Shown piece after piece: positions 41,560 through 49,266 of a DNA stretch of 64,000 nucleotides. Each line of letters starts with the position of its first letter. The stretch's first letter is position 1. Both the position numbers and the translations under genes were made by a program. The DNA comes from DAHUYF01 sp035945115 (GTDB lineage Bacteria; Pseudomonadota; Alphaproteobacteria; ATCC43930; CGMCC-115725): NCBI GenBank assembly GCA_035945115.1, contig DASZAN010000123.1, forward strand, positions 28,073-92,072, written 5' to 3'. Under the pieces are notes generated by a model. The model saw only the letters and a program-made list of their open reading frames with translations. It was not told the DNA's origin and made no database searches.

Positions 41560-41563
41560 TTTT

Positions 41564-41639
41564 GCAGCGTTACGCTTCCGGTGAGGCGCCCCGCCTTTCA
41601 AGCGGGAGAGGCTCGGTTCGACTCCGGCACGCTGCACCA
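41564..41639 (+). tRNA. tRNA-Glu(TTC)
   Basis: Acceptor GCAGCGT/ACGCTGC, anticodon arm CCCGC CTTTCAA GCGGG, A73 rather than G, CCA. T-stem has one C-C mismatch. Confidence 0.83.
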
Positions 41640-41646
41640 ATTTCCT

Positions 41647-41718
41647 GGCCCACCCGCTGAGACGGACGCGGCGCTTCGAACGCCGCAATGCGGAGTTTGA
41701 TTCTCCGGTGGGCCCCCA
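41647..41718 (+). tRNA. tRNA-Arg(TCG)
   Basis: Acceptor GGCCCAC/GTGGGCC, anticodon arm CGGCG CTTCGAA CGCCG, T-arm CGGAG TTTGATT CTCCG, C73, CCA. Confidence 0.85.
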
Positions 41719-41719
41719 T

Positions 41720-41794
41720 GCGCACGCAGCTCGATGGACGAGCGCCGCTCTGCGAAGGCGGAGGCTGAAGGTTCGATTCCTTTCGTGCGCGCCA
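41720..41794 (+). tRNA. tRNA-Arg(GCG), rare anticodon
   Basis: Acceptor GCGCACG/CGTGCGC, anticodon arm CCGCT CTGCGAA GGCGG, T-arm GAAGG TTCGATT CCTTT, G73, CCA. Bacteria normally use A34 (inosine, ICG) for CGU/CGC, so G34 here is unusual. Confidence 0.85.
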
Positions 41795-41799
41795 ATTCT

Positions 41800-41871
41800 G
41801 GTCACGTCCCGATGGATCGGGCATCCGCCTTCTAAGCGGGTTGAATGCGGGTTCGAATCCTGCCGTGACCG
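41800..41871 (+). tRNA. tRNA-Arg(TCT)
   Basis: Acceptor GGTCACG/CGTGACC, anticodon arm TCCGC CTTCTAA GCGGG, T-arm GCGGG TTCGAAT CCTGC, G73. CC then the first G of tRNA-Leu(CAA); no full CCA. Confidence 0.87.
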
Positions 41872-41873
41872 CC

Positions 41874-41951
41874 GCGCGACTAGCCCAATTGGCAGAGGCG
41901 GCTCGCTCAAAACGAGCAACGGTCTCGGTTCGAGTCCGAGGTCGCGCACCA
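41874..41951 (+). tRNA. tRNA-Leu(CAA), short variable loop
   Basis: Acceptor GCGCGAC/GTCGCGC, anticodon arm GCTCG CTCAAAA CGAGC, T-arm CTCGG TTCGAGT CCGAG, A73, CCA. Variable region about six bases, so class I; the D-arm (GCCCAATTGGCAGAGGC) is rather Leu-like. Confidence 0.83.
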
Positions 41952-41955
41952 CTGC

Positions 41956-42029
41956 GGGCGTATAGCTGGAAGGACAAGCTGCCGCCTTTTAAGCGGTTGA
42001 TGAGAGTTCGATTCTCTCTGCGCCCACCA
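41956..42029 (+). tRNA. tRNA-Lys(TTT)
   Basis: Acceptor GGGCGTA/TGCGCCC, anticodon arm GCCGC CTTTTAA GCGGT, T-arm GAGAG TTCGATT CTCTC, A73, CCA. Normal Lys features. Confidence 0.9.
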
Positions 42030-42034
42030 TTGCC

Positions 42035-42105
42035 GCTCCGGTCGTTCAACAGTAGGATGGCGCCCTCGTAGAGCGCAGATTTCGGTGCAACTCCGAACTG
42101 GAGCT
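42035..42105 (+). tRNA. tRNA-Thr(CGT), last of the array
   Basis: Acceptor GCTCCGG/CTGGAGC, anticodon stem GCGC/GCGC with loop CTCGTAG region (anticodon CGT), T-arm TTCGG TGCAACT CCGAA, T73, no CCA. The D-arm is poor, so this may be decaying. It ends 5 bp before the stop of the convergent FAD gene. Confidence 0.7.
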
Positions 42106-42110
42106 CTTTC

Positions 42111-43733
42111 TCACGAGTTCCCCAGCACCGTCTCCGCGGCGACATAGCCCCAGGTCATGCACGGGCCGAGCGTCGTTCCGGCGCCGATGGCGCGGGTGCC
42201 GATCGGGTTCGCCATGGCGTTGCCGGCGGCGAGCAAGCCGGGAATGACGGTGTGGTCTTGGCGCAGCGCCTGCGCTCTGTTATTGGTGCGGACGCCGCCC
42301 TTGGTGCCGACGGTCATGAGATCGATGGCCATCGCGTAGAAGGGCGGCTGCTCGATCTTGCCGAGTGCTACGCCCGTCCGGCCCAGCTTGTAGTGCTCCC
42401 ACACGCTTTCGCCACGGTGAAAATCCTCGTCACGGCCCATCTCGCAGAAGCGGTTGAAGCGCTCGACCGTTGCTTTGAGGGTCGCCGCGGGAATGCCGAT
42501 GCGCCCGGCAATTTCCTCTAGGCTCGTTCCCTTGATGACCCAGCCCTTCTCATGCGACGCATACCAGCGGAAGGCCGCGCCGTGCCGCAGGTAGCGGCTG
42601 TCGGCGATGACATAGGCCGGCACATGCAGCAGCTCGCCCGAACTCGGATCGCGCCGGTCGAGCGCCTCGCCCAGATTGTAGGAGAGTTCGCTCACGAAGC
42701 GTCGGCCGTGGCGATCGACCAGGATCGCATGCGGCGCGGCTTGGAAGGTGGCGGGGATGCCGGAAGGCTGGCCTTCATAAGTGACCGGCAGCAGCGGGTA
42801 GATATTGGCTTGATCCATACGGTCGAGCCGCGCACCCGCGGCTTCGGCCATGCGCTGGCCATCGCCCTCGTTGCTGCGCGGACTGCCGATCCGCTGGAAG
42901 CGTCCGCCGAAATGACGCTCGACGAGCGCGGTATTCCACTCGAATCCGCCGGTGGCGAGAAGGACGCCGCGCCGTGCCCGGATCGTCACGGGTTTCCCGT
43001 CGCTGAGCCCCGTCACGCCGACGACGCCACCCGTGCGATCATCGAGCATGAGGCTTTGGGCGCGCGTCGCCAGCAGCAAGCGGCAGGATCGGTCGAGACA
43101 CGCCTTCAAGAGCCCGGCGACGAGCGCGTTTCCTTGGCCGATGCTATCGGTGATCCGCCGCCGCAAGAGAGCCGGAAGGAGTCGGAAGCCGGTTCGCACG
43201 GGGTGGTGATAGGGATCGAGCGCGAGCACCTCTTGATAGGTGAAGATGTGCGGCAGCGTCGACCGCCGGATCCTTTGCGCGTAAGGCCCCAAGATTTTGC
43301 GGCTAAGGAGACGAGGCGAGACCATGCGGCCCACCTTCTTGCCGCCGGCATACTCGGCCATTGGGTCGGGCTCGTTCGTCAAGGCGAAGCGAAGCGGCGT
43401 GTTCTGCTCGACGAACTCGAGCATGATGGGCGCGGTCGCGGCAAAGCGCCGCCAGAGCAAATCCTCGCTGTTGTGCCAACCCGGCGGCGCGGTGGCGCGC
43501 AGGTATTGCAGCGCCTCGTCCGGGCTGTCGCTCAAGCCCGCGGCACGGGCGTGGTGGTTCGCCGGGATCCAGATGCCACCGCCCGACATCGCGCTCGCGC
43601 CGCCGGCAAGCGCCGCTTTTTCGAGGATGGTGACACTGAGGCCGCCGGACGAGGCCCTGAGCGCCGCCGTGAGCCCGGCGCAACCCGAGCCGATCACGAG
43701 AAAATCGGTCTCGATTCGGTTGGGATCGCTCAT
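42111..43733 (-). CDS. FAD-dependent oxidoreductase, 3-ketosteroid-delta-1-dehydrogenase-like
   Basis: A 540-residue flavoprotein of the FAD_binding_2 family. FLVIGSGCAGLTAALRASSGGLSVTILEKA (FAD motif, residues 10-40), GGASAMSGGGIWIPANHH, GVLLATGGFEWNTALVERHF, and the C-terminal TKGGVRTNNRAQALRQD ... GLLAAGNAMANPIGTRAIGAGTTLGPCMTWGYVAAE. The GGGIWIPANHH motif and C-terminal GAGTTLGP point to the KstD/FAD-binding dehydrogenase group acting on steroid-like or other cyclic ketones. Convergent with the tRNA array, which stops 5 bp from its 3' end. Confidence 0.88.
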   Translation of the reverse strand: MSDPNRIETDFLVIGSGCAGLTAALRASSGGLSVTILEKAALAGGASAMSGGGIWIPANHHARAAGLSDSPDEALQYLRATAPPGWHNSEDLLWRRFAATAPIMLEFVEQNTPLRFALTNEPDPMAEYAGGKKVGRMVSPRLLSRKILGPYAQRIRRSTLPHIFTYQEVLALDPYHHPVRTGFRLLPALLRRRITDSIGQGNALVAGLLKACLDRSCRLLLATRAQSLMLDDRTGGVVGVTGLSDGKPVTIRARRGVLLATGGFEWNTALVERHFGGRFQRIGSPRSNEGDGQRMAEAAGARLDRMDQANIYPLLPVTYEGQPSGIPATFQAAPHAILVDRHGRRFVSELSYNLGEALDRRDPSSGELLHVPAYVIADSRYLRHGAAFRWYASHEKGWVIKGTSLEEIAGRIGIPAATLKATVERFNRFCEMGRDEDFHRGESVWEHYKLGRTGVALGKIEQPPFYAMAIDLMTVGTKGGVRTNNRAQALRQDHTVIPGLLAAGNAMANPIGTRAIGAGTTLGPCMTWGYVAAETVLGNS

Positions 43734-43878
43734 CCGATCAACCCGAGGACGTTGCGTCGCGCGTAGAGCCGGTCCCCATACTCCCGGAGATCGGCTGAGA
43801 GACGCAAGCCATCGCTTGCCGTTACTATGGCGAGGCCACGACCTCTGTCGCCGTTTCACCTCGCTCGACCATGGGGAG

Positions 43879-44373
43879 ATGGACATGCCCTCGACAACGC
43901 GGCGCGATCGCAGCGCGCTTGAAGCTTCCCTTTCCGCCGGCACGGTCGTCGTCGCCTCCACCGGCGTTGGCAAGTTCCAGCAACTCATGTTGGACGGACG
44001 CCACGCGCTCCATGGCGATGAGCCGCGCTCGGCCGGCGGCGATGATACCGGGCCAGGTCCCTACGAGCTGCTGCTGATGGCGCTCGGCAGCTGTACGTCG
44101 ATGACGGTCCATCTCTATGCCGCGCGCAAGAAATGGCCGGTGGAGCAGGTCGTCGTCCGGCTTCGCCAGGAACGCGTTCATGCGCGGGACTGCGCTGATT
44201 GCGAGCAGCCGGGCGCGATGGTCCATCGCATCGAGAAGACGATCGAGCTCGTCGGCGCGCTCGACGAGGCGCAACGACAGCGCTTGCTCGAGATTGCCGA
44301 CCATTGTCCGGTTCACCGCACCTTGACAGCCAAGATCGAAATCGCGAGCGCCCTCGCCCCCACCGGCGACTGA
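43879..44373 (+). CDS. OsmC family protein
   Basis: A 164-residue OsmC/Ohr-type thiol peroxidase-like protein: VVVASTGVGKFQQLMLDGRHALHGDEP, GPGPYELLLMALGSCTSMTVHLYAARK with the first reactive Cys, and ADHCPVHRTLTAKIEIASAL with the second. An added CADCEQPGAMVH segment between them holds two more Cys. Start ATG 43879 or 43885. Divergent from the FAD gene across 145 bp and followed by the dienelactone hydrolase. Confidence 0.88.
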   Translation: MDMPSTTRRDRSALEASLSAGTVVVASTGVGKFQQLMLDGRHALHGDEPRSAGGDDTGPGPYELLLMALGSCTSMTVHLYAARKKWPVEQVVVRLRQERVHARDCADCEQPGAMVHRIEKTIELVGALDEAQRQRLLEIADHCPVHRTLTAKIEIASALAPTGD

Positions 44374-44456
44374 TCATGGCAGCGAGCTTGTCGACGCGAT
44401 GCTTGCGCCGCGTTTCTCGCCGCCTATGATCGCGTGCATCACCAGGGAGGAGATGC

Positions 44457-45125
44457 ATGGGACAAATGGTTTCGCTTACCGCCAAGGACGGCCACAAATT
44501 GTCCGCCTACCGCGCCGATCCCGCGGGGAAGCCCAAGGGCGCGCTCGTCGTCATTCAGGAAATTTTCGGCGTCAATCATCACATCAAGAATGTCGCCGAC
44601 GGCTTCGCCAAGCACGGTTACGTCGCGGTGGCGCCGGCGCTCTTCGATCGCGTCGAGCGCGGCATCGAGCTCGGCTATGACCAGAAGGACATCGAGGCCG
44701 GCCGCGCCATCCGCATGAAGGTCCCGCTCGACGGCAGCCTCGCCGATCTGCAAGCGGCCATCGACTACGCGAAATCGGTCGGCAAGGTGGGAGTCGTCGG
44801 TTACTGCTGGGGCGGCGGGCTTGCCTTCATCGCCGCGGCACGCTTGCCGAACGTCGCCGGCGCGGTGGGATATTACGGCGGCCTCGTCGCGGCGCATGCC
44901 AACGAGAAGCCGAAGGCGCCGGTGCTGCTCCATTTCGGCGAGACCGACCAGAGCATCCCGCTCAGCGATGTCGAAAAGGTCCGCCAGGCGCGGCCCGACG
45001 TGCCGATCCACATCTATAAGGCAGGCCACGGCTTCGCGTGCGACGAGCGCGGCAGCTTCCACGCCGAAAGCGCCAAGCTCGCCCTCGACCGCACCCTCAG
45101 ATTCTTCGCCGAGACGGTGGGATAG
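44457..45125 (+). CDS. Dienelactone hydrolase family protein
   Basis: A 222-residue alpha/beta hydrolase. Triad: Cys in VGVVGYCWGGGLAFIAA, Asp in HFGETDQSIP, His in YKAGHGFACDERGSF. Early motif GALVVIQEIFGVNHHIKNVADGFAKHGYVAVAPALFDR is the family start (carboxymethylenebutenolidase). GGAGGAG precedes ATG 44457. Possibly in aromatic degradation, but no ring-cleavage genes adjoin. Confidence 0.92.
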   Translation: MGQMVSLTAKDGHKLSAYRADPAGKPKGALVVIQEIFGVNHHIKNVADGFAKHGYVAVAPALFDRVERGIELGYDQKDIEAGRAIRMKVPLDGSLADLQAAIDYAKSVGKVGVVGYCWGGGLAFIAAARLPNVAGAVGYYGGLVAAHANEKPKAPVLLHFGETDQSIPLSDVEKVRQARPDVPIHIYKAGHGFACDERGSFHAESAKLALDRTLRFFAETVG

Positions 45126-45218
45126 GCGCGTCTCTCAACAGCGGCGCGTGTTTGGATGCACGGCTTTGAGCTGGCGTCGCGGCACCGCAGCGCGCGTGCG
45201 GGCAATCGATGGCGCCCG

Positions 45219-45533
45219 ATGCTCTTTCTGACCATCTGGCGGGCGCGGCGGGCGATCCGGGGGATTGCGCGGCGCTACTCTCCGCGGGCCAAAGTATTTA
45301 GCTTCGGCGCCACGTGGATCGATCCGCGCCATCTCGCGATTTGGATCGCGACCGAGACGGATGACGAACGCGACCGCCTTAGCGCGATGCCGGATGTGAT
45401 CGACGCCTTCCGCCGGGCGCTACTGGAGGCGGGCTATCCGCCGGCCGCGGTTCCCGCGGTCGGCTTCGAATTCGAATCGGAAGAAACTGTCCGGCGCGAT
45501 TACAAGGGCAATTGGTTCTATCGCATGAAGTGA
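45219..45533 (+). CDS. Conserved hypothetical protein
   Basis: About 104 residues from ATG 45219 (MLFLTIWRARRAIRGIARRYSPRAKVFSFGATWIDPRHLAIWIATETDDERDRL...), ending FEFESEETVRRDYKGNWFYRMK. ATG 45156 would add 21 basic residues. An alpha-beta protein with a conserved-looking C-terminus; I do not know its function. Downstream of the dienelactone hydrolase, same direction. Confidence 0.6.
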   Translation: MLFLTIWRARRAIRGIARRYSPRAKVFSFGATWIDPRHLAIWIATETDDERDRLSAMPDVIDAFRRALLEAGYPPAAVPAVGFEFESEETVRRDYKGNWFYRMK

Positions 45534-45597
45534 CGCCGACGTTGGGCGCCGCTCGCGCGCGAATCCTTTGCCAAGACGGTAGGATAGAGGCGCGCCG

Positions 45598-46155
45598 TCA
45601 GCGCGCGCCCGGCTGCGTGGTCGCGATGCTGGTGCTGGCGTTTTGCAGCTTGGCGCGGAGCGCGTGGATGGCGTTGAGGAGGTCGTCGGCGAAGGCGACG
45701 ACGCGCCGCGCTTCAGTGGCGACGAAGGCGTTCGTTCCGCAATCGCCGGCCGCGAGCGAGGTCAGGATTTGCTGCGACGCGCGGGCGTTGGCGACTTCGA
45801 CCTTGAGCGCCTTCTCCACCTGATCGTCAACCGTGAATTGATCGAGGGGATGCGCCATTCTCGCCGCGAGGCCGATGAGCACGCCAATATTGCTGCCGTC
45901 TCGCACGAGATCGCGGACCTCCTGAGCGAGCGCGGCAAAGCAGCGATCGCCCGCGCCGGCGCCGGTCCCACCGGCGACGTCGGTGAGAAACTCCTCAACC
46001 GCGCTGACCCGCCGCATCATCCCCGCCCAGTTCGCGCGGTCGCTCTCGTCGAGCGTCGGCGGCGCGGCGCGCGCGGTTGAAGAGAAAACGAGAAAGCCGC
46101 ACAACACAAGCGGCACGGTGCGCCCGATGGCGTCACCAAAACGGTGCACGGTCAT
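45598..46155 (-). CDS. Secreted hypothetical protein
   Basis: A 185-residue product with a signal peptide (VPLVLCGFLVFSSTARAAPP) and an all-helical mature part (DESDRANWAGMMRRVSAVEEFLTDVAGG ... DDLLNAIHALRAKLQNAS). Two Cys (DRCFAA and GDCGTN) may form a disulfide. No family recognised. Stands alone, convergent with the hypothetical gene to its left. Confidence 0.55.
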   Translation of the reverse strand: MTVHRFGDAIGRTVPLVLCGFLVFSSTARAAPPTLDESDRANWAGMMRRVSAVEEFLTDVAGGTGAGAGDRCFAALAQEVRDLVRDGSNIGVLIGLAARMAHPLDQFTVDDQVEKALKVEVANARASQQILTSLAAGDCGTNAFVATEARRVVAFADDLLNAIHALRAKLQNASTSIATTQPGAR

Positions 46156-46317
46156 TTGCCCCCCCCGGCGGATGAGAGGGGCAGTATATACCGAAGGGTG
46201 ACGCCCTTCGGAGATTTTTCTTTAGGGTAGCTGCGTCCGCGCACAGCCGGATCGATGGCGCGGGTCATGACAGCCGATCGCGCGATCCCCACATAGGCGA
46301 CGGTGGAGGAGTGGCAC

Positions 46318-47016
46318 ATGATCACGTTTCGCGACCGCATGGCGCGCGGCGAGAGCCGGACCGGCTGGCTCGACAGCCGCCATACCTTCTCCTTCGCGGA
46401 TTATTGGGACCCCGCGCAGATGGGGTTTCGGACCCTTCGGGTCATCAACGAGGATCGCGTTATTCCCGGTGCGGGTTTTCCCACGCACGGCCATCGCGAC
46501 ATGGAGATCATTACCTATGTGCTCGAGGGCGCGCTCGCGCACAAGGACAGCCTCGGCAGCGGCGCGACAATCCGGCCGGGCGAGGTCCAGCGCATGAGCG
46601 CGGGCACCGGCATCCGCCACAGCGAGTTCAACGCGTCGAAAAGCGCGGGCGTGCACTTCCTGCAGATCTGGATTCTGCCGGACCGCGCGGGCTTGCCGCC
46701 GAGCTACGAGCAAAAGGCGTTTCCGCCGGCGGAACGGCGCGGCCGCCTGCGCCTCGTCGCATCGCCCGACGGCGCGGAAGGTGCCGTGACCCTGCATCAG
46801 GATGCGCGGCTCTATCTGGGCGCGCTCGGCGCGGGCGAGCGCGTATCGCACGACATCGCCAAAGGCCGCGGCCTCTGGCTCCAGGTGGCGCGCGGCATCG
46901 TCGCGCTCGACGGCACGGAGATGCGCGAAGGCGACGGCGCCGCGGTCGAGGGTCAACCGTCGGTCGCGATCACGGCAGAGACGGACGCGGAGATTCTACT
47001 CTTCGACCTCGCCTGA
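46318..47016 (+). CDS. Pirin family protein (YhhW-like)
   Basis: A 232-residue bicupin. MITFRDRMARGESRTGWLDSRHTFSFADYWDPAQMGFRTLRVINEDRV is the family start; the metal ligands are in GAGFPTHGHRDMEIITYVLEGALAHKDSLGSG, followed by RPGEVQRMSAGTGIRHSEFNAS. Close relatives (E. coli YhhW) show quercetinase activity in vitro; the physiological role is unclear. GGAGGAG site before ATG 46318. Confidence 0.92.
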   Translation: MITFRDRMARGESRTGWLDSRHTFSFADYWDPAQMGFRTLRVINEDRVIPGAGFPTHGHRDMEIITYVLEGALAHKDSLGSGATIRPGEVQRMSAGTGIRHSEFNASKSAGVHFLQIWILPDRAGLPPSYEQKAFPPAERRGRLRLVASPDGAEGAVTLHQDARLYLGALGAGERVSHDIAKGRGLWLQVARGIVALDGTEMREGDGAAVEGQPSVAITAETDAEILLFDLA

Positions 47017-47080
47017 CCCGCCTCGCCCTCCCTCTCGATTAGGGGAGAGGGGGTGCGCGATGGCGCTCTTTTTTCCCTGC

Positions 47081-47455
47081 TTACTCGTCCTCGGGATGGA
47101 TCTTGTGCCAGCGGTCTCTTAGGCCCTGCATGGCATTTTCGAATCCGTGCTTGGCGCGATCCCAATGATCGGCGCTCGCGGTTTGCAGCTGCTGCGCCGC
47201 TCTCTTGGTTTTGCTCCAGGCCTGATCGATATCCTTGCCGGCGTGCTCGCCCTTGCGGTGGAGCTTGTCGTTCCACTCCTCCATTTCGCGGTTCGCGTCG
47301 CGCACGTACTCGTCTTTTTTGGCGGAGAAATCGCCCTCGGCGGCCAAGCGGAGGTAAGCGGCGTCTTCGGGTGGCGAAAGGCGCGGCGCGGCGGCTGCCG
47401 GCAACACGCTCGCCAGGACGAGCCCAGCACTGAGACATGAGATGAGGATCGGTTT
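47081..47455 (-). CDS. Small secreted helical protein
   Basis: About 124 residues from GTG 47455 with a signal (KPILISCLSAGLVLASVLPAAAAP) and a charged, Trp-containing helical mature region (KKDEYVRDANREMEEWNDKLHRKGEHAGKDIDQAWSKTKRAAQQLQTASADHWDRAKHGFENAMQGLRDRW). A GGGAG site supports GTG 47455. Pattern resembles small periplasmic stress proteins; family not recognised. Confidence 0.6.
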   Translation of the reverse strand, partial: KPILISCLSAGLVLASVLPAAAAPRLSPPEDAAYLRLAAEGDFSAKKDEYVRDANREMEEWNDKLHRKGEHAGKDIDQAWSKTKRAAQQLQTASADHWDRAKHGFENAMQGLRDRWHKIHPEDE

Positions 47456-47570
47456 CACGATGCACTCCCGTGATGATTGATCGCCATCCATGCCCAACGC
47501 TCGAGTTCATGGAAGCGTTCCTGCAATCAACTGCGCAGCGCGCTGGCGTGCATCGCCGCCATCCCTCAAG

Positions 47571-48755
47571 ATGCCCCTCATGAGCCCACACGACACCGAG
47601 GCGATCGCCGGCTGGGTCGTGGCGCAAGGCCTCGCCGGCGCTGCGGAGAAGACGCTGCTCGACGGGTTTTGCGAACGCTGCCGCGACGGCGGGATCGAGC
47701 TCTCGCGGGCCGTCGCCATCATCGACACGCTCCATCCCATCTATGAAGGCCGCGCCTTCGAGTACCGCTCGACCAGTGTCGGCGAGGCGGCGGAGAATTG
47801 GCGGCGCAGCGCCTTCTTCCATTTGATGTCGACCGGCGCCGACGAGGTGCGGCGCCGCATCGGCCTCGGCGATCCCGCGGATTTTTTCAATCTCGATGTC
47901 ATGAAGGCGGAAGGAAACACCGATTACGTGGCTTTCGCCCAACGCTTCGCCAGCGGTGGCGTCATCGGCGAGATGGATTGCTTTTATTCGCAGTGGGCGA
48001 CGCGGCGGGCGGACGGATTCCGCGAGAGCGATCTGGCGGCGCTGCGCCGCCTCGTGCCGTCCTTGGGGCTCGCCATCAAATGCGCCTCGCTCGCGCGCAT
48101 CGCCGGCACGCTCGTCGAAGTCTATCTCGGCCGCGATGCCGGGCAGCGCGTGCTCGCAGGTCGCATCTCGCGCGGCGTCGCCGACCGCATCAACGCCGTG
48201 CTGTGGTTCTCGGATCTGCGCGGCTATACCGGCATTACCGACAGCGCGCCGCCCGACGAGATCATTCCCCTGTTGAATGACTACGCCGAGGCGGTCATTG
48301 CCGCGATCCACGAGGCGGGCGGCGACGTGCTGAAGCTCATCGGCGACGGCACGCTTGCCATCTTCAAGGCGGATGATCCCGCCGCCGCCTGCACCGCCGC
48401 GCTCGCCGCCGCCGCCGATTTGCGCCGCCGCATCGGTGCGCTCAAGGAGCGCCGCGCCGGGGAAGGTCGGCCGGTCACCTCGCTTTATCTCGGCCTCCAT
48501 CTTGGCGACGTCTTCTACGGCAATATCGGCAGCGAGGACCGCCTCGACTTCACGGTGGTGGGCCCGGCGGTCAACGAGGTGGCGCGCATCGCCGCGATGT
48601 GCCGCTCGGTCGATCGCGGCATTCTGCTGTCGTCGGAATTCGTCGCGGCGATGGAGGAAACCGAGCGCTGGCAATTCGTGTCGGTCGGCCGCTACGCGCT
48701 GCGCGGCGTCGGCCGCGCCAAGGAGCTCTTCACGCTCGATCCCGCAACGCTTTGA
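47571..48755 (+). CDS. Adenylate/guanylate cyclase, class III
   Basis: A 394-residue protein. The C-terminal CHD catalytic domain (from about residue 205) has INAVLWFSDLRGYTGITD with the metal Asp, GGDVLKLIGDGTLAIFKAD with the second metal Asp, and FYGNIGSEDRLDFTVVGPAVNEVARIAAM with the Asn/Arg catalytic pair. The N-terminal 200 residues are soluble and look like a sensor domain of unknown ligand. ATG 47571 or 47580. Its last 26 bp overlap the convergent GFA gene. Confidence 0.9.
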   Translation: MPLMSPHDTEAIAGWVVAQGLAGAAEKTLLDGFCERCRDGGIELSRAVAIIDTLHPIYEGRAFEYRSTSVGEAAENWRRSAFFHLMSTGADEVRRRIGLGDPADFFNLDVMKAEGNTDYVAFAQRFASGGVIGEMDCFYSQWATRRADGFRESDLAALRRLVPSLGLAIKCASLARIAGTLVEVYLGRDAGQRVLAGRISRGVADRINAVLWFSDLRGYTGITDSAPPDEIIPLLNDYAEAVIAAIHEAGGDVLKLIGDGTLAIFKADDPAAACTAALAAAADLRRRIGALKERRAGEGRPVTSLYLGLHLGDVFYGNIGSEDRLDFTVVGPAVNEVARIAAMCRSVDRGILLSSEFVAAMEETERWQFVSVGRYALRGVGRAKELFTLDPATL

Positions 48756-49263
48756 AGGTGCGCTCGAAGTCGGAGGCCGTTTCGTCCAACGGCGCGGCCT
48801 CGGCGCGGCGCTTGCGCTTCGGCCGCTCCCAGACGATGCCGGGAAAGCCCTTGAGCGGGACCAGACGGGCGCCGGCATAGGCCCAGTCCTGCCGCTCGGC
48901 GATGCCGACATGGTAGAGCGGCTCGCGCCCGGAACGGCTCTGAAAGAGCGCGCGGGGGATGTTCACCATGTGCGGCGACCGCGTCCGCTCGTAATAGAGG
49001 GGCGTGCCGCAGCGCTTGCAGAAGGCGCGTGTCGTGCCGGTTTTCTTGTCCTCGTAGCGGGCGATCCGGCTCTTGCCTTTGACGATGCGGAAGCGCTTGC
49101 GCCAACTGCCGACATATGTCGCATAGGCGGCGCCGTGCGCGACGCGGCTCGCCGCCGAATGATCGTGCCAGGCCCAGCGCGCGGGATAGTCGATCTCGAG
49201 GCGGACATCGCCGCAAAGGCAGCGCGCCGGAACGCGCTCGCGGTCTTCGCTGCTCTCTTTCAT
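48730..49263 (-). CDS. GFA/Mss4-like zinc protein
   Basis: A 177-residue protein with the glutathione-dependent formaldehyde-activating (GFA) fold: Cys pair in ARCLCGDVRLEIDYP, the loop HDHSAASRVAHGAAYATYVGSW and the second pair in AFCKRCGTPLYYER. Such proteins bind Zn; most have no proven activity. ATG 49263. It precedes the large exported protein at 49267 on the other side by only 3 bp, same strand. Confidence 0.85.
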   Translation of the reverse strand: MKESSEDRERVPARCLCGDVRLEIDYPARWAWHDHSAASRVAHGAAYATYVGSWRKRFRIVKGKSRIARYEDKKTGTTRAFCKRCGTPLYYERTRSPHMVNIPRALFQSRSGREPLYHVGIAERQDWAYAGARLVPLKGFPGIVWERPKRKRRAEAAPLDETASDFERTFKALRDRA

Positions 49264-49266
49264 GAG

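Noticed and set aside
39495..42105. The repeated short spaced units could be taken for a CRISPR array
   Set aside because: The units are tRNA genes with differing stems; there are no identical direct repeats and no cas genes.
42552..43766. Long plus-strand open frame of about 404 codons opposite the FAD gene
   Set aside because: Composition is Arg/His-rich antisense shadow; the minus frame has full FAD-oxidoreductase motifs.
43734..43878. Possible OxyR- or OhrR-type operator between the FAD gene and osmC
   Set aside because: No clear palindrome of either type was visible.
46953..48911. Long minus-strand open frame of about 650 codons opposite the adenylate cyclase
   Set aside because: It has no domain motifs, while the plus frame has complete cyclase signatures; high GC keeps antisense frames open.
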